Below, one piece after another: positions 12,807 through 23,039 of a stretch of 64,000 nt of DNA. The notes below the pieces were generated by a model. That model saw only the letters and a program-made list of their open reading frames with translations. It searched no databases and had not been told where the DNA came from. The translations under genes were made by a program, and so were the position numbers. Source of the stretch: Amoeboaphelidium protococcarum (taxonomy: Eukaryota > Aphelidiomycota > Aphelidea); contig JALECJ010000056.1 in NCBI GenBank assembly GCA_023515745.1, forward strand, positions 791,409-855,408, in the 5' to 3' direction. Numbering within the stretch: position 1 is the stretch's first letter; every line of letters starts with the position of its first letter.

Positions 12807-14138
12807 TCAGCTTTGACTTTGAAAAAGATTTCCCATTGCGCGAATTTGCCTATCTTTCATGAGCTACAAAGCTAAATCATTGTACTCGGCGGTGTGCACA
12901 AAAGATTTGCTCCTGGTGCCTGTAGAATTAACACCATCACCATTTTACAAACTGTTCAGAATATTTCTTGCCCGGATCAGCTCAATTTCAACTTCAAACT
13001 TATCCTTCTTCATGTTAGTGTAAGCACTGAGCCAGCAATTGTTGATAGGGAACCATATCTGGCCATTCAATTCTGCTTTCAACTCCTGCAGCTGGATAAT
13101 CTGATCACCCAACTCATAAAGATTACCAGTTGATTCAAAGTATGCCTCAGTTGCAGCCATGATTGCCTCGGCGTCCTGATGCTTACTACCACCGCCAAAT
13201 CTTCCCAATTTCAACACGCCAGAATCCTCGGTGAAACTTGGCTGCGAGTGTTGAGACATTTAATCACTGCGGTGATATTCAGGGTCTTTGTTAGATTCTG
13301 ATCTTTTGTTCTTGCGCGCAATATATGAAGGCTTGGATTTGGAAGAATTGACTTTACCAGAGCTAGATGATAGAGATATAGGCTTTGATGAGGTGTACAG
13401 CTGAAGCATTTGCAGAGCAGCATTACGAAACTTTTTCTCTTTTTCATACTTTGACTTTAAACATGCCAAATTATCATCAACCATTTACAATTATTTGTAG
13501 CTTTGCTTCCAGCTCAAGAATTAAGTTTTATCCAGTTTATCATATATGGGAGAATTATCGGTCTTACTAATATAATTCACCAGGCGCAGGAAATACTTTC
13601 CAAGGTATTAATCATCTTACTTCAAGTATTCTTGTGCTAGACGCATTTAGTCACGGTGAATGAACTTGCGTTCCTCTCCCTCAATATCATTGACAGAATT
13701 ATAACTCTACGCTGATAAAAAGGCTTCTGAAGTAGCCAGATCCTACGCCAAATGACCACCTTTCTTCAAAGTTCCGGATAGTATCGTGTTCAATGGGATT
13801 CCTCCTTCAACAATGGTGGACGATTCTTTCAAAATTTACACAGTGTTTTTACATTCTTCGGCCGTGAATCTTGACATGACACTTTAATGTTAACTCTGCA
13901 TTTACACAATATCCTAATCTTCTTCTGAAGTTCTGATAACACTGACAGGCTTCCTAGGAACTGATATTCTGCGCCCACCAGACTATGTGTTACTTAGAGA
14001 AGAAACCGCAGTGCTGCATCTACTATGAGACAATGACTGAGGTGATTAAGAGGAAACTTCAATGTCATTCATTTACACAACCAATGATGTATTTCTCTTT
14101 GGAGGCAAAGGTGGAACATATTAGAACTAATCTTCCAT
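12807..14138 (-). CDS. Unrecognised 443-residue protein with a proline-rich motif and coiled-coil-like C-terminus
   Basis: A single open frame from ATG at 14138 to TGA at 12807. The N-terminus carries a class II SH3-ligand-like motif (PPLPPKRN), then a Ser/Gln-rich region, a helical middle (EYLKQDDQYLGKYFLRLVNYI) and a charged low-complexity stretch. The last 150 residues have a helix with ELGDQIIQLQELKAELNGQ followed by DKFEVEIELIRARNIL, which faintly resembles the start of a C2-like strand after a Rho-effector coil. I do not recognise the family. TAA/TAG are used as Gln throughout. ILV6 starts only 52 bp beyond its stop. Confidence 0.6.
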
Positions 14139-14556
14139 CTTAAGCACTATGCTCAATAAAATATCAAACTTTATTGCAGCACTATCTAATACTCATGAAT
14201 GAATGAATGAAGAACAATTGCAATTGTTATGACGCTCATCTCTGAAACGATAAACGCGTCTGAAACAAAACAGATTCATTCAATCTTGCATTGTTCTGGC
14301 CGACGCGTCGCGTTTCATACGCTGTCTGATCGTCGAAAGCTAGATAAAGACAGTAAATACAGCATATACAGTAGTTATACCAGGCGCTGGAAATCTGTAT
14401 AAAGTTTTTTAAAGCTATTCCATTACACCAGTGAATATATTTAAGCCGTTCAATTAACCTTCACCACCAGGCTGAGGAAAAAGAGTAAAATATTTTTTCT
14501 TCAACAACAAAATGGTGAAAAATTTCGTCTATCACGCACAGTAACAGTAGTAATCT
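14139..14556. other. Intergenic region, nothing recognised
   Basis: This gap lies between the divergent starts of the 443-residue gene and the crinkler gene and should hold both promoters. It is AT-rich, with a TGAATGAATGAA short repeat near 14196, two ACGCGTC motifs near 14253 and 14302, and no open frame of note. Confidence 0.5.
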
Positions 14557-16245
14557 ATGTCTTCTCCTCTCGTTTGGTTTCTGCTCTTGGATGGTGTTAC
14601 TGGGGAGCCATATAAGGGAACTAGTGCCGATTATGTTTCTCTTCAACCTGGTTCTGTCATTGCTCAGTTTAAAGATGCGGTCCAACTTAAGTACGACTTA
14701 CCGAACTATCTCTAGGACATCTCATCCAGTACTCTACTCGTCTACAAGAACAAAGCTGCTTTTGACAAGAGAAACGCTGCAGTTGATGATGGAAAGGAAG
14801 AACCGTTAGAAGTAGACTCTCTCATTGATGGTCTGGGATAGTCGAAGCAAGAGGACATGCTCGTTGTCGTCGTACCGTTGCCTATACTGCGATCCCAAAC
14901 CCAATCTTCTTCATTTCCACTTTGCGGCGTTCCGTTCTTCAACAGCATTGACAACGCTAATGAACGTGACGGATGGGTTTAATTTGGACATACTATTCCG
15001 TCCACTACTTTGAAGGATCTGTTCATACGCGAAAGCTATCGAACAATAGCATCAAGTATCTATCCTGGCATCAACAAGGCAATCATCACTGGTACTCCTG
15101 GCATTGGAAAGTCGCTCTTCCTTATTTACCTTTTATGGATATTGGCCAGGGCAGGGAAGCGTGTTCTGTTCATTTATCATCCGTACAATATTTACTATGA
15201 TGGAAAAGGAGGCGTTTTCTATTTTGCCTATCGACATTTGCCTCTTTCTATTGACCGTTCTTTTTGGAACGATACGCTCTGGTGTTTATTTGATGCTAAA
15301 TGTAAATCAGTTGGCGATCTGAACTTTTTACCACATGAACTGTGTAAATTCATCTTGGTGACCTCCCCTCTACGAGAGATGGTAAAGGATTTCCTAAAAC
15401 CTCCTGTGCCCCAAGTTTATTACATACCAACGTGGTCGGAGGCTGAATTGGAGGATATTGCACCGTATTTTCCTAACGCTAATGATGTGTGGCGTGAGCG
15501 TTTTTAAATTCTTGGTGGAATCCCTCGGCGCGTGTTGGAAGTTCTGACTAAATCTCCTAGAAGGACTCTTGAAATTGCATGTACGTACTGCTCATTAGAT
15601 GATTGCATTTAAAACATAAGCATGGACTGTACCGTCAGGAAAAATTCGGAGACTATTTATTTTTTGGTACACATTACATCTACTGCTCCGTACACAAGTT
15701 CGTCTGTGTGTTATGCATCTCAAACAGCTTTGGATATTATTGTTCGACATAAGGGGATAGAAGCCAAGCGTAGAATGTGTTGCCTTATTGCTTCTTGCGA
15801 ATGGAATCCTCTTACTTCTGCGCTGTGTGGATATATTTTCGAGCCTTATGCTATTGAGTTACTCGAGAAGGGAGGTGTTTTTAAGTGCCGAGAGTTGGTA
15901 GACGGCTTCGAAGGAGTCAGACGGGAGGAGACGACACTGGACATTCCTTCGTCGATTTAAACTGTTGTGGACAAGGTTATGCCCAACCAGACACGTAATT
16001 AGCTCTACGTGCCGAAAACCAAGGACTGCGCAGCAGTCGACGCCTGGATACCTGGAATTGGCGCATTTTAAATGACAGTGGGAAGGAAGCATGAAATTGA
16101 AGATGGTGCTAGAGATGATTTGGCTATGCTCGGAGGAGCCAGCAAACTCTATTGGTTACTGCCTCCTTTGTATTACCGCTCTTTTACTAAATAGCCACCT
16201 CTAGATATTGAGTAACATGCAATTTTGATTCCTTATCCAGAATGA
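14557..16245 (+). CDS. Crinkler (CRN) family protein: header, P-loop NTPase, REase-like C-terminus
   Basis: A 562-residue single-exon protein. Residues 1-110 match the CRN header (starting MSSPLVWFLLLDGVTGEP), a ubiquitin-like fold. Residues 135-400 form a P-loop NTPase with Walker A GTPGIGKS (about 179-186) and LFIYHP after the next strand. The C-terminus has the conserved CRN block NQLYVPK...AAVDAWIPGIGAFQMTVG, then RKHEIEDGARDDLAMLG and YWLLPPLYYRSF, a restriction-endonuclease-like region. Gln of NQLYVPK is TAG and of FQMTVG is TAA, both typical family glutamines. It is intact with TGA as stop. CRN proteins are known as nucleus-targeted effectors of oomycetes and chytrids; others act in internal conflict. 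No signal peptide is evident. Confidence 0.88.
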
Positions 16246-16438
16246 AAGATTATGTTATAGATACACACTGTATTTCGAACTATGCTCAGTTTCAGGTTGG
16301 ATTTTTTGGTCTGAGCTTTAGAATAGATGAGATTCATTGGGATATACAATACACTAGCTCACTATACAATGCGCCGGCAAGGCAAACTCCTAATAGGCAA
16401 TTATCTTTCAAAATATCTTTATTACTTTCATTTTCGAC

Positions 16439-18352
16439 TCATATAAAGTGTCCAATCTCAATTTCCAAGGCCGACGCAGGCTAATGAATATCAAAGTTCT
16501 TCAGAACCTGGGGATGCAAAATGCCCAGATTGCCAATCACTTTGCCGTTCAGTAGCACTTCAGCCTGTCTACCAGGGAAGTAAGTCTCCACAGAAGATTC
16601 CCTGATGCTGTATCCAAAGCTTTTCTCCGCATTCTTCAAAGACACATACGGGACTTCCAGCATGTGCATCAATCTATCCAGCTGACCGTGCACAAACTCA
16701 AATCCACTAGTCTTGCCACAGAACAGCACACACAATTTTCTCACGTTCCGCGCACCTCTATCATTCGACGAGTCTTATAACACAACATCTGCGCACTCAT
16801 AAATCTTCACTGGCAGTTGAACACTTTTATTAGCATTTAGCGACTTCAACAATCCCGGCAGCAGGCTAGTTCTCACCACCTGATACTCGGCCGTGGCTGG
16901 ATTCAGCAAACTGACAACAGTATTCTAGCTATTCTCGTCATCCTTTAGACGCAGGAAACCGAAATTCTCCTCTCTTGAACACAAAGTCAGCGTGAGAACT
17001 TCAGTCCAGCCACAGAATGCACATTCATTTCTAATCAGATCGGTCAACTTGTTCAACGGGTTAACAGCGCCAATAGTATTTGTCGCAGGAAGATGTTTAG
17101 GCAAATTATTGATTCCGTACGCCACCGCGACATCTTCCATAATATCACATGGATGCAAGATATCACTTCGATAAGGTGGAATCTACACAGTCACTTGCTT
17201 ACCATCAGAGTCAACTACAGCAGACAGCCCCATCTTGCTCAAGAGTTGAATAATTCTATCACCACTCAGCGTTTCCGTAGCACCAATACAAGAATTGATA
17301 TAGTCGATTGATGCACTCATAGAACGTTGAGATAAATCCGGATAATAAGATATTTCTTCTTTGACAATATTACTTCCACCATCATACTCAACGCGTACCT
17401 ATTCAATATGACCTGCCTGCTTACAATACTGCGAGAATGCAGTCACCATAAGATTTAGCACAGTCTTAGCTTTCGTCAAATCAGTAGCAGTGCATTCAAT
17501 AAAGATATTCTTGGTATCCAGCGTAATTTTAGAATGATCACCATTGATAATAGGAGGCAAACTCATTACAACATTATTAGAGTCCAGCACGACGGGATAC
17601 ACAGGACTGTCACGAATGATCGGAATAAACTTGGCAAGTCTCTTATCATTCAGCTCATAGTAGGCAAATAGTTCTTCCGCATTCAGCTCCTAGTCCGCGA
17701 CTGGATGATTCAAAGGCTTAAACTTGATCTACTGTGGTGGACGAGCATCATACACAAATGGACCTTTAACTTTATCCAAATCATGAGTACCAATTGCAAC
17801 TTTGGAGCGACGTCTACATATGCCAGAATGCAGCTTCTCCTAGAAATCGATAAAGCTATCATATGAGGCCTGAGTAAACTCGACATCGCGCAAGACTGCA
17901 CACACGACATGGGGACGCACCTGCGCAGTATTATCAGTGATGACACGCATACTAAGTTGTGGTGCATCAGTGTGGAACTAAGGCGGCTTGTCTTTGCCCA
18001 TGAAAACACGCAGCGCACGCACCAAGCCTTCAAAACACAAGAGATCATAACGATTGGCGCTGACATCAATCTTTAAAATGACGCGTTCACTAAGATTGTT
18101 CAACTGGTCCTTGTTGTTATTATTCGACTTTTATCCATGCTAAGCACTGCCAGTAGTGCCGTTCTAGCTTTACTAAGACGTAGAGGCAGAACTGTCCATA
18201 GCGCGTTATTTGATGACCATATCCTTCTCAGTCGTGATGTCGTCAAGCTCAATACCATAGTCAAAGCATATGTCCTCAAACTTTTCAATACTCAAATTAG
18301 GTTCTCCCAGAGCAGCGAAGAATAGCTCTTTATCCACGGAGACTGTCGGCAT
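16439..18352 (-). CDS. FRS1: Cytosolic phenylalanine-tRNA ligase beta subunit
   Basis: A 637-residue single-exon protein; with the alpha subunit it charges tRNA-Phe. The start [18 protein letters not shown] and the [18 protein letters not shown] segment match eukaryotic PheRS beta. A Gln/Ser/Asn-rich insertion (about residues 50-75) precedes [24 protein letters not shown]. The B3/4 editing region, the B5 domain ([23 protein letters not shown]) and the class-II-like core ([38 protein letters not shown]) follow, ending [10 protein letters not shown]. Length is slightly above the usual 590 because of the insertion. It converges with the crinkler gene, about 190 bp away. Confidence 0.95.
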
Positions 18353-18709
18353 CTTTTAGGAGCAAATCTACGCACTCAATTTATAGTTAGGCCTTTGAAG
18401 GAGAGAAGAATCTAACGCGGAAAATTTCGTTGAAAAGCGACAAGCTTCAGATTTTTCACCGAACGATCATCCTACAGTACTACTACTGTGCCTAATCTAC
18501 TTGATCACGAACGGGTGACATTTTGCTAAGGCACAGAGAATTCACATTCTTTATTCATTCATACATCTGTAGGTGTGGCTTTCTATGAGTTGGTTAAAAG
18601 CTTCATAAATAAAAGTTCTATCCTACATAGGCTTGGAGCGGTTAAAATGAACAATCAATTAAGACATGGATCAAATGAACACATTGGCGATAAAAAATGC
18701 AATTTTATT

Positions 18710-18822
18710 TAATCAGTTCAAGCTAATCAGTTCAAGCTANNNNNNNNNNNNNNNNNNNNNNNNNNNNNNNNNNNNNNNNNNNNNNNNNNNNNTAATCAGT
18801 TCAAGCTAATCAGTTCAAGCTA
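18710..18822. repeat. 14-bp tandem repeat with an assembly gap (53 N)
   Basis: The unit AATCAGTTCAAGCT occurs twice before the N run (18740-18792) and twice after it. The gap therefore most likely hides more units, and 53 need not be the true length. The stop codon of kinase copy 1 (18810-18812) lies inside the last unit. The paralogue at 23320-23349 has only two units. Confidence 0.85.
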
Positions 18823-20426
18823 TGTAGATAAGACTTCAAATCCTGCAATGACCAACGATTATTCTACAGCTGCAGACAATTTTCGACGATTTTATGAATA
18901 ATGGTGCTATGTTGAGTAAACTACTCCTTCCACACAATTTCACTGCCATCCAATTCACGATAAGATTCATGGTTAGCCAACTCCTACTTTCTGTTGATAA
19001 CAAATTGCCAATTAAATTTTTAGGTAGTCCATTGAAAAACCATCACACCAATAAGCCACATGTCATATTTTTCAGTAACGCGAGTCTCAGGTGCGCTATC
19101 ACGCGCCTCTTGCAATTTAAGAGATCGAACTCCAAAGCGTATTGCTAGATCATAATCAATCAACACTATCTTTTCATCACTTTTCCAACATATGTTCGCG
19201 GCGCGTATATCGCAATGACATTTATTGTGCTTTTAGCTCAAGCGAGACAACTAATCAACCAACTGCAATAAAACGTCCTTCAGTTGAGAAAGTCCAGAGG
19301 GAGGACGCTTGTGTAGATCGTCGCCTTCGTACCAAGGCATGGATAACAAACTTTCTTCATCCTTCCACCCTTAACACAGCTCGCTATCCCGAAGTAATCC
19401 AGAATTCATCATAGTAGGATTACCAGTCCAAACACTGTACAGCTTATAAACGCGTTTATTCTTTTAATCAACATAAAGAGGATTGTAGAATGAAGGGCGC
19501 GCTATTAACTAGGACGCTTTAACATGAGGCAGCATTGTTTAAACAGAGCCAGGAGGAATCCAACAATATCTGGCACGCGGCTATAAAATATCAGTAGAAT
19601 GTTCAACCAGGCTTCTTTAAACTTACATTGCCCACAATACCCAAGATGACAACATGACAGCCATATCACGGCCAAAACAACGGATTGAGCGCTGAACTTC
19701 AATGATACCAGCATAATTGTATACAGAGTTTAAATCAATGCGTATCATGTACAACGATTTGTGTGATAGAAGAGGCACGTAAAAGTGCCACTAAGGACCA
19801 AATATCTCAGTGACAACATCTGCAGGCAGCATAGGATAGACTCGCAATATGAAACTTATACCATATAGAGCAGCCTAACGCGCTGGTTTTTCAATTAAAG
19901 CGCTTAAGTCATTTTAGAGCAGAGAGTCTAGTTTGACTTCGGCGATTGGGCCAATAATATCACCACGGCCAATCTTTTACAGCATGATATCACACACGCT
20001 ATAACGTGGACAAAACACCCTAGGCATAAGTGGCTAATTTTAAGCTTCAAATCCTGTGTTTCTAGGAATTTCTTTACCTTTTACCCAAGAGTATCCATCA
20101 ACTTTCAACACTTTAAGAATATACTCTAGCAACTTTATCACTTAAGGCTGAGTGTCTGCAATCTCACTCTAATCTTGAAGCGTTGATAAACTGCTCAAGT
20201 ATGTTTCAACATCCTACAAGCCATAATCCATAGCTGATCTCTGATTTGGAGGCACTTTTTACAATAGTTCAGCATTGAAATCAGTCTTGTTATCAAAAAT
20301 AAGTAACAAATGAGATGCCACCCCACTATCAATTGCACTGCTATGATCAGACGTATGTATCAATGGCGACTCTCGTGCATTACTCAGATCCTCGAGAATA
20401 TTGCTCACGAAATGTGTATTAGACAT
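18810..20426 (-). CDS. Nuclease-like plus protein-kinase-domain protein, copy 1
   Basis: A 538-residue single-exon protein, closely similar to the copy at 23337-24950. Residues 1-60 are low complexity. The middle holds GRGDIIGPIAEVKLDSLL, whose D...E-x-K pattern suggests a PD-(D/E)xK nuclease fold. The C-terminal 200 residues are kinase-like: hinge MPWYEGDDLHKRPP, catalytic loop HCDIRAANICW (HRD with Cys for Arg), metal-binding IDYDLA (DFG as DYD), then SAPE and EKYDMWLIG. Catalytic Asp and Asn are present, so activity is possible. Nuclease-kinase pairs occur among crinkler-type proteins, and an intact crinkler lies 2.6 kb away. The stop sits in a tandem repeat next to the assembly gap. Confidence 0.75.
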
Positions 20427-20699
20427 TACTTGCGATGTTTAGAAATGTAAAGTGATAAAGTTAATGAAGGACTGAAGGAGAAATGAAAGACGCTACTTTA
20501 ATGACCAATAAAAATGTACAGCCAATCAGATGTGATGACTAGGCGCAGCGATAAAAATGTCGTGGCGCGGGAATAGCAAATTGGATCTTTAAGTCAGTCA
20601 ATGCTATAGGACTAATATATACCACTAAAAACTTATGTCAAAAAACTAATAAAGAGTCCAAAAATTTGTCACCTAGGTATCTTACTATCTACATTTCAT

Positions 20700-20880
20700 A
20701 ATGTCGTGATCTAACAGACTATCAAATCCTGGTTCTTGGGTGAATCATGTGATCAAGGGGCTGGAACGTTAAGTAATGCCGCCTTTTCTATCTAGAAGTT
20801 TTGATCAGATATTATCAAATATAGATCAGTTGTCACTTAGTTATCTTTCACCCTTTAATCAATTTGCTGATATCATACAT
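20700..20880. other. 181-bp block present only in cassette copy 1
   Basis: Aligning the copies, CTACATTTCAT continues to AAGGCGTAATGG in copy 2 but is interrupted here by 181 bp. A short CATAA direct repeat borders the block, so deletion in copy 2 between short repeats is as likely as insertion here. A short plus-strand frame inside (MPPFLSRSFDQILSNI) is Gln- and Ser-rich, and I do not recognise it. Confidence 0.7.
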
Positions 20881-21567
20881 AAGGCGTAATGGTAAACACT
20901 GACGGTTATTGGCAAGTTGTCCGGCTCTACATTAGCACATCAACTTAGGATTACCCTGGTTCGTTATTTATTATATTCAAACGTATATATACGTACACAA
21001 AAGCTCAGCATATACGAATTTAAATGTTATACGGTTAACCGTGTTATAAGGTTCCAAGATAGCGAGCGCCTCAGCTCTCTTTCTTCCTTCCGTCTAAACT
21101 AGCGAATGCGATGTGGCCGGCTATATAGAGCTGCGAGCTAGCAGCTTTTTAGTCGTAAACTGTTTAATGGGAGTGCAGTTGAGTAATCGACTTTTAATTC
21201 TTTTAGTGTCTTTAATAACATGATGCAAGATGATTCTGACGATGCTTATTGCATGGGACCGAAGAAATAGTTTCACAATAAGAAAATTACGTGACTTCTT
21301 GGTCAAATTCGACGACGGAGTGTCTGAAGGATTATGTAGGGCTAGGATGCTTTCAAGGTGTGTTGACTGCCTTTCAACTACTTTTAAATATTTCATCTGC
21401 ATATATCATATACGCCGTATACCTTATAATACGTATAGGATTTTGAAATGGGTGTAATGATTTGGGTGATCTCAGATTGGGGCCTGTACAATATCCTCTT
21501 AGTAAATCGAACCTTAAGTCCAGCTGGTTTGTCTATCTTGGACTCCTCTTACATACATCATCCGGTG

Positions 21568-21933
21568 AGTCTTAAGCTGAGATATCTATAGTTGCTTCCG
21601 TTCCCTGCCAAAAAGTTGCAGATGATGACGTTTAGTAAAAGTGGTTTGGATAACATTCTGCAGTTGACTCAGTTTTAGAAGCTGTTTAATATTCCAACGC
21701 TAACTAGTAAGTATAATGGTAAACTGATTTCATTTTGCACGGATGTGAAAAGTCTGTCATTCGGATATGAGGTTTAGAAAAATGTCACCTCCGAACTGAT
21801 CTATGGCAAATGCATAAGTGTTGTGCCATATCCTAACTGTAGTAATTAAAACGCTATTGGGAACGATCAAATTGCTGCGCATTAGGATTTCAACTCTAAA
21901 GATGAAGTAGAGTCTTATGAAAGTCGACGATGA
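21568..21933 (+). pseudogene. Open fragment between the cassettes, probably decayed coding sequence
   Basis: This plus-strand frame of about 121 codons ends at TGA and has protein-like composition (LQLLPFPAKKLQMMTFSKSG, ISVVPYPNCSNQNAIGNDQ). Just past its end another frame continues with DEVEEDDNLDRVDAVIEDLL, as if a frameshift split one acidic protein. A third piece near 22110 reads CPCKYPPGIGGLGHRYNLR. I recognise no family, and no start is evident. Best taken as remnants of an inserted or decayed gene. Confidence 0.35.
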
Positions 21934-22434
21934 AGTAGAAGAAGATGATAATTTGGACAGAGTTGATGCAGTGATCGAAGATTTACTAGAACAGAATGAT
22001 GCTGGTAATGATTGACAATGCTTTGAGTAAGACTCTGATGTTGAAGAAGATACCATGAGAAGATTAGTCAAATCTTGCTAAGAAATCAGATATTTCCGAT
22101 GTCCGTGTAAATATCCTCCCGGAATAGGTGGCCTAGGACATCGTTATAATTTAAGGTGACGAAAGTGAAAATTGTGACGCGTAAGTGCTCTATTATGCTT
22201 ACTGAATTAAATTAAGAGATTTGTGATGCTGTAGCTTGACCTGCGCTCGCGCTAGAAATTCACCAGCAGTTAACTGCAAAAGCGAGTCTTCAGTTATTTA
22301 ACTGAGACAATGGACAAGAAGATCAGAGATTTTATGGGTAGATTCAATGCGCAGTGGGGCTCTATCTTCTCAAAGTTTGGCGAGGATTCTGTTAGTTTTG
22401 TTATATTTGTCAAATAACCAGATACTCTGCATCT

Positions 22435-22938
22435 CAATTTCACCATGTTCTAGTAAATTGGTCCAGTCTTATTACTGCACAAGTTTGTGCACATGAAGCA
22501 AAGCGCATTAGAAGAGATGCTGCTGTGTAGATTGGAAGGTCTCCACGCTATATTAAAGTTTTTCTACCAAAGTCTAAAGGCAATGGTTCTAGTGCTAAGA
22601 AAAGTACCGAATTCTCTTTAGTTCGTAATTACAATGTTCGTCTTTTGTGTCCTGTAATAGCTTTTTGGGAATATCTGCAATTTTCTGGATTGAGTACTAG
22701 TACTTTTTTATTGGAAACTATTAATGTTCTAAAAACAAAGTTCGTAATTCTGCATAATCTCACGTAAATTCTGCGTCTTCCCTCTTCGTATGGGATGCTA
22801 AGAGGACTTATCGGAGTCTATATAAAGGCTTCAGCCATACTTGGACATCGAAATATTATACGCACCAATAGGCGCAAGGTTTAATTGTCCGCTTGTCTTG
22901 GTGTAATATAGCTTTATTGCAGTATTTAGACCGAATGA
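22435..22938 (+). pseudogene. Tyrosine-recombinase-like fragment (DIRS/Crypton type), decayed
   Basis: This frame is open for 167 codons to TGA at 22936. It contains IKVFLPKSKG, then 20 residues later NVRLLCPVIAFWEYL, the arrangement seen in eukaryotic tyrosine recombinases (a beta strand with a TK/SK turn, then CPV-x-A-x-x-x-Y). Near the end, ASAILGHRNIIRTNRRK resembles the LGH...T.RY box that precedes the catalytic Tyr. The Arg-x-x-Arg box and Tyr are not convincing, and a better N-terminal part (FMGRFNAQWGSIFSKFGED, from 22312) is in another frame. No terminal repeats were found. Confidence 0.4.
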
Positions 22939-23039
22939 CCTGCATTAAAGTTTAGTGAAGGAGCAAATGACGTTTACTTTGGCATATAGTCATACTTTGG
23001 GGAGAGACTAATACTTGTAGAATTGGCGGCAAAGAGTTT

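Larger units (their letters stand above)
18426..21236. repeat. Duplicated cassette, copy 1
   Basis: This segment matches 23040-25566 along its whole length at high identity: 3' flank, kinase gene and upstream region. Differences are point changes, small indels, the N-filled gap and a 181-bp block present only here (20700-20880). Homology starts at TTGAAAAGCGACAAGCTTCA-like sequence and fades near TTTAATAAC. Both copies lie in the same orientation, so this is a direct duplication with about 1.8 kb between. Confidence 0.9.

Noticed and set aside
21490-21530. GGTTCGATTT-like tRNA B box on the minus strand
   Set aside because: No A box at a suitable distance and no cloverleaf pairing; no tRNA gene was found in the window.
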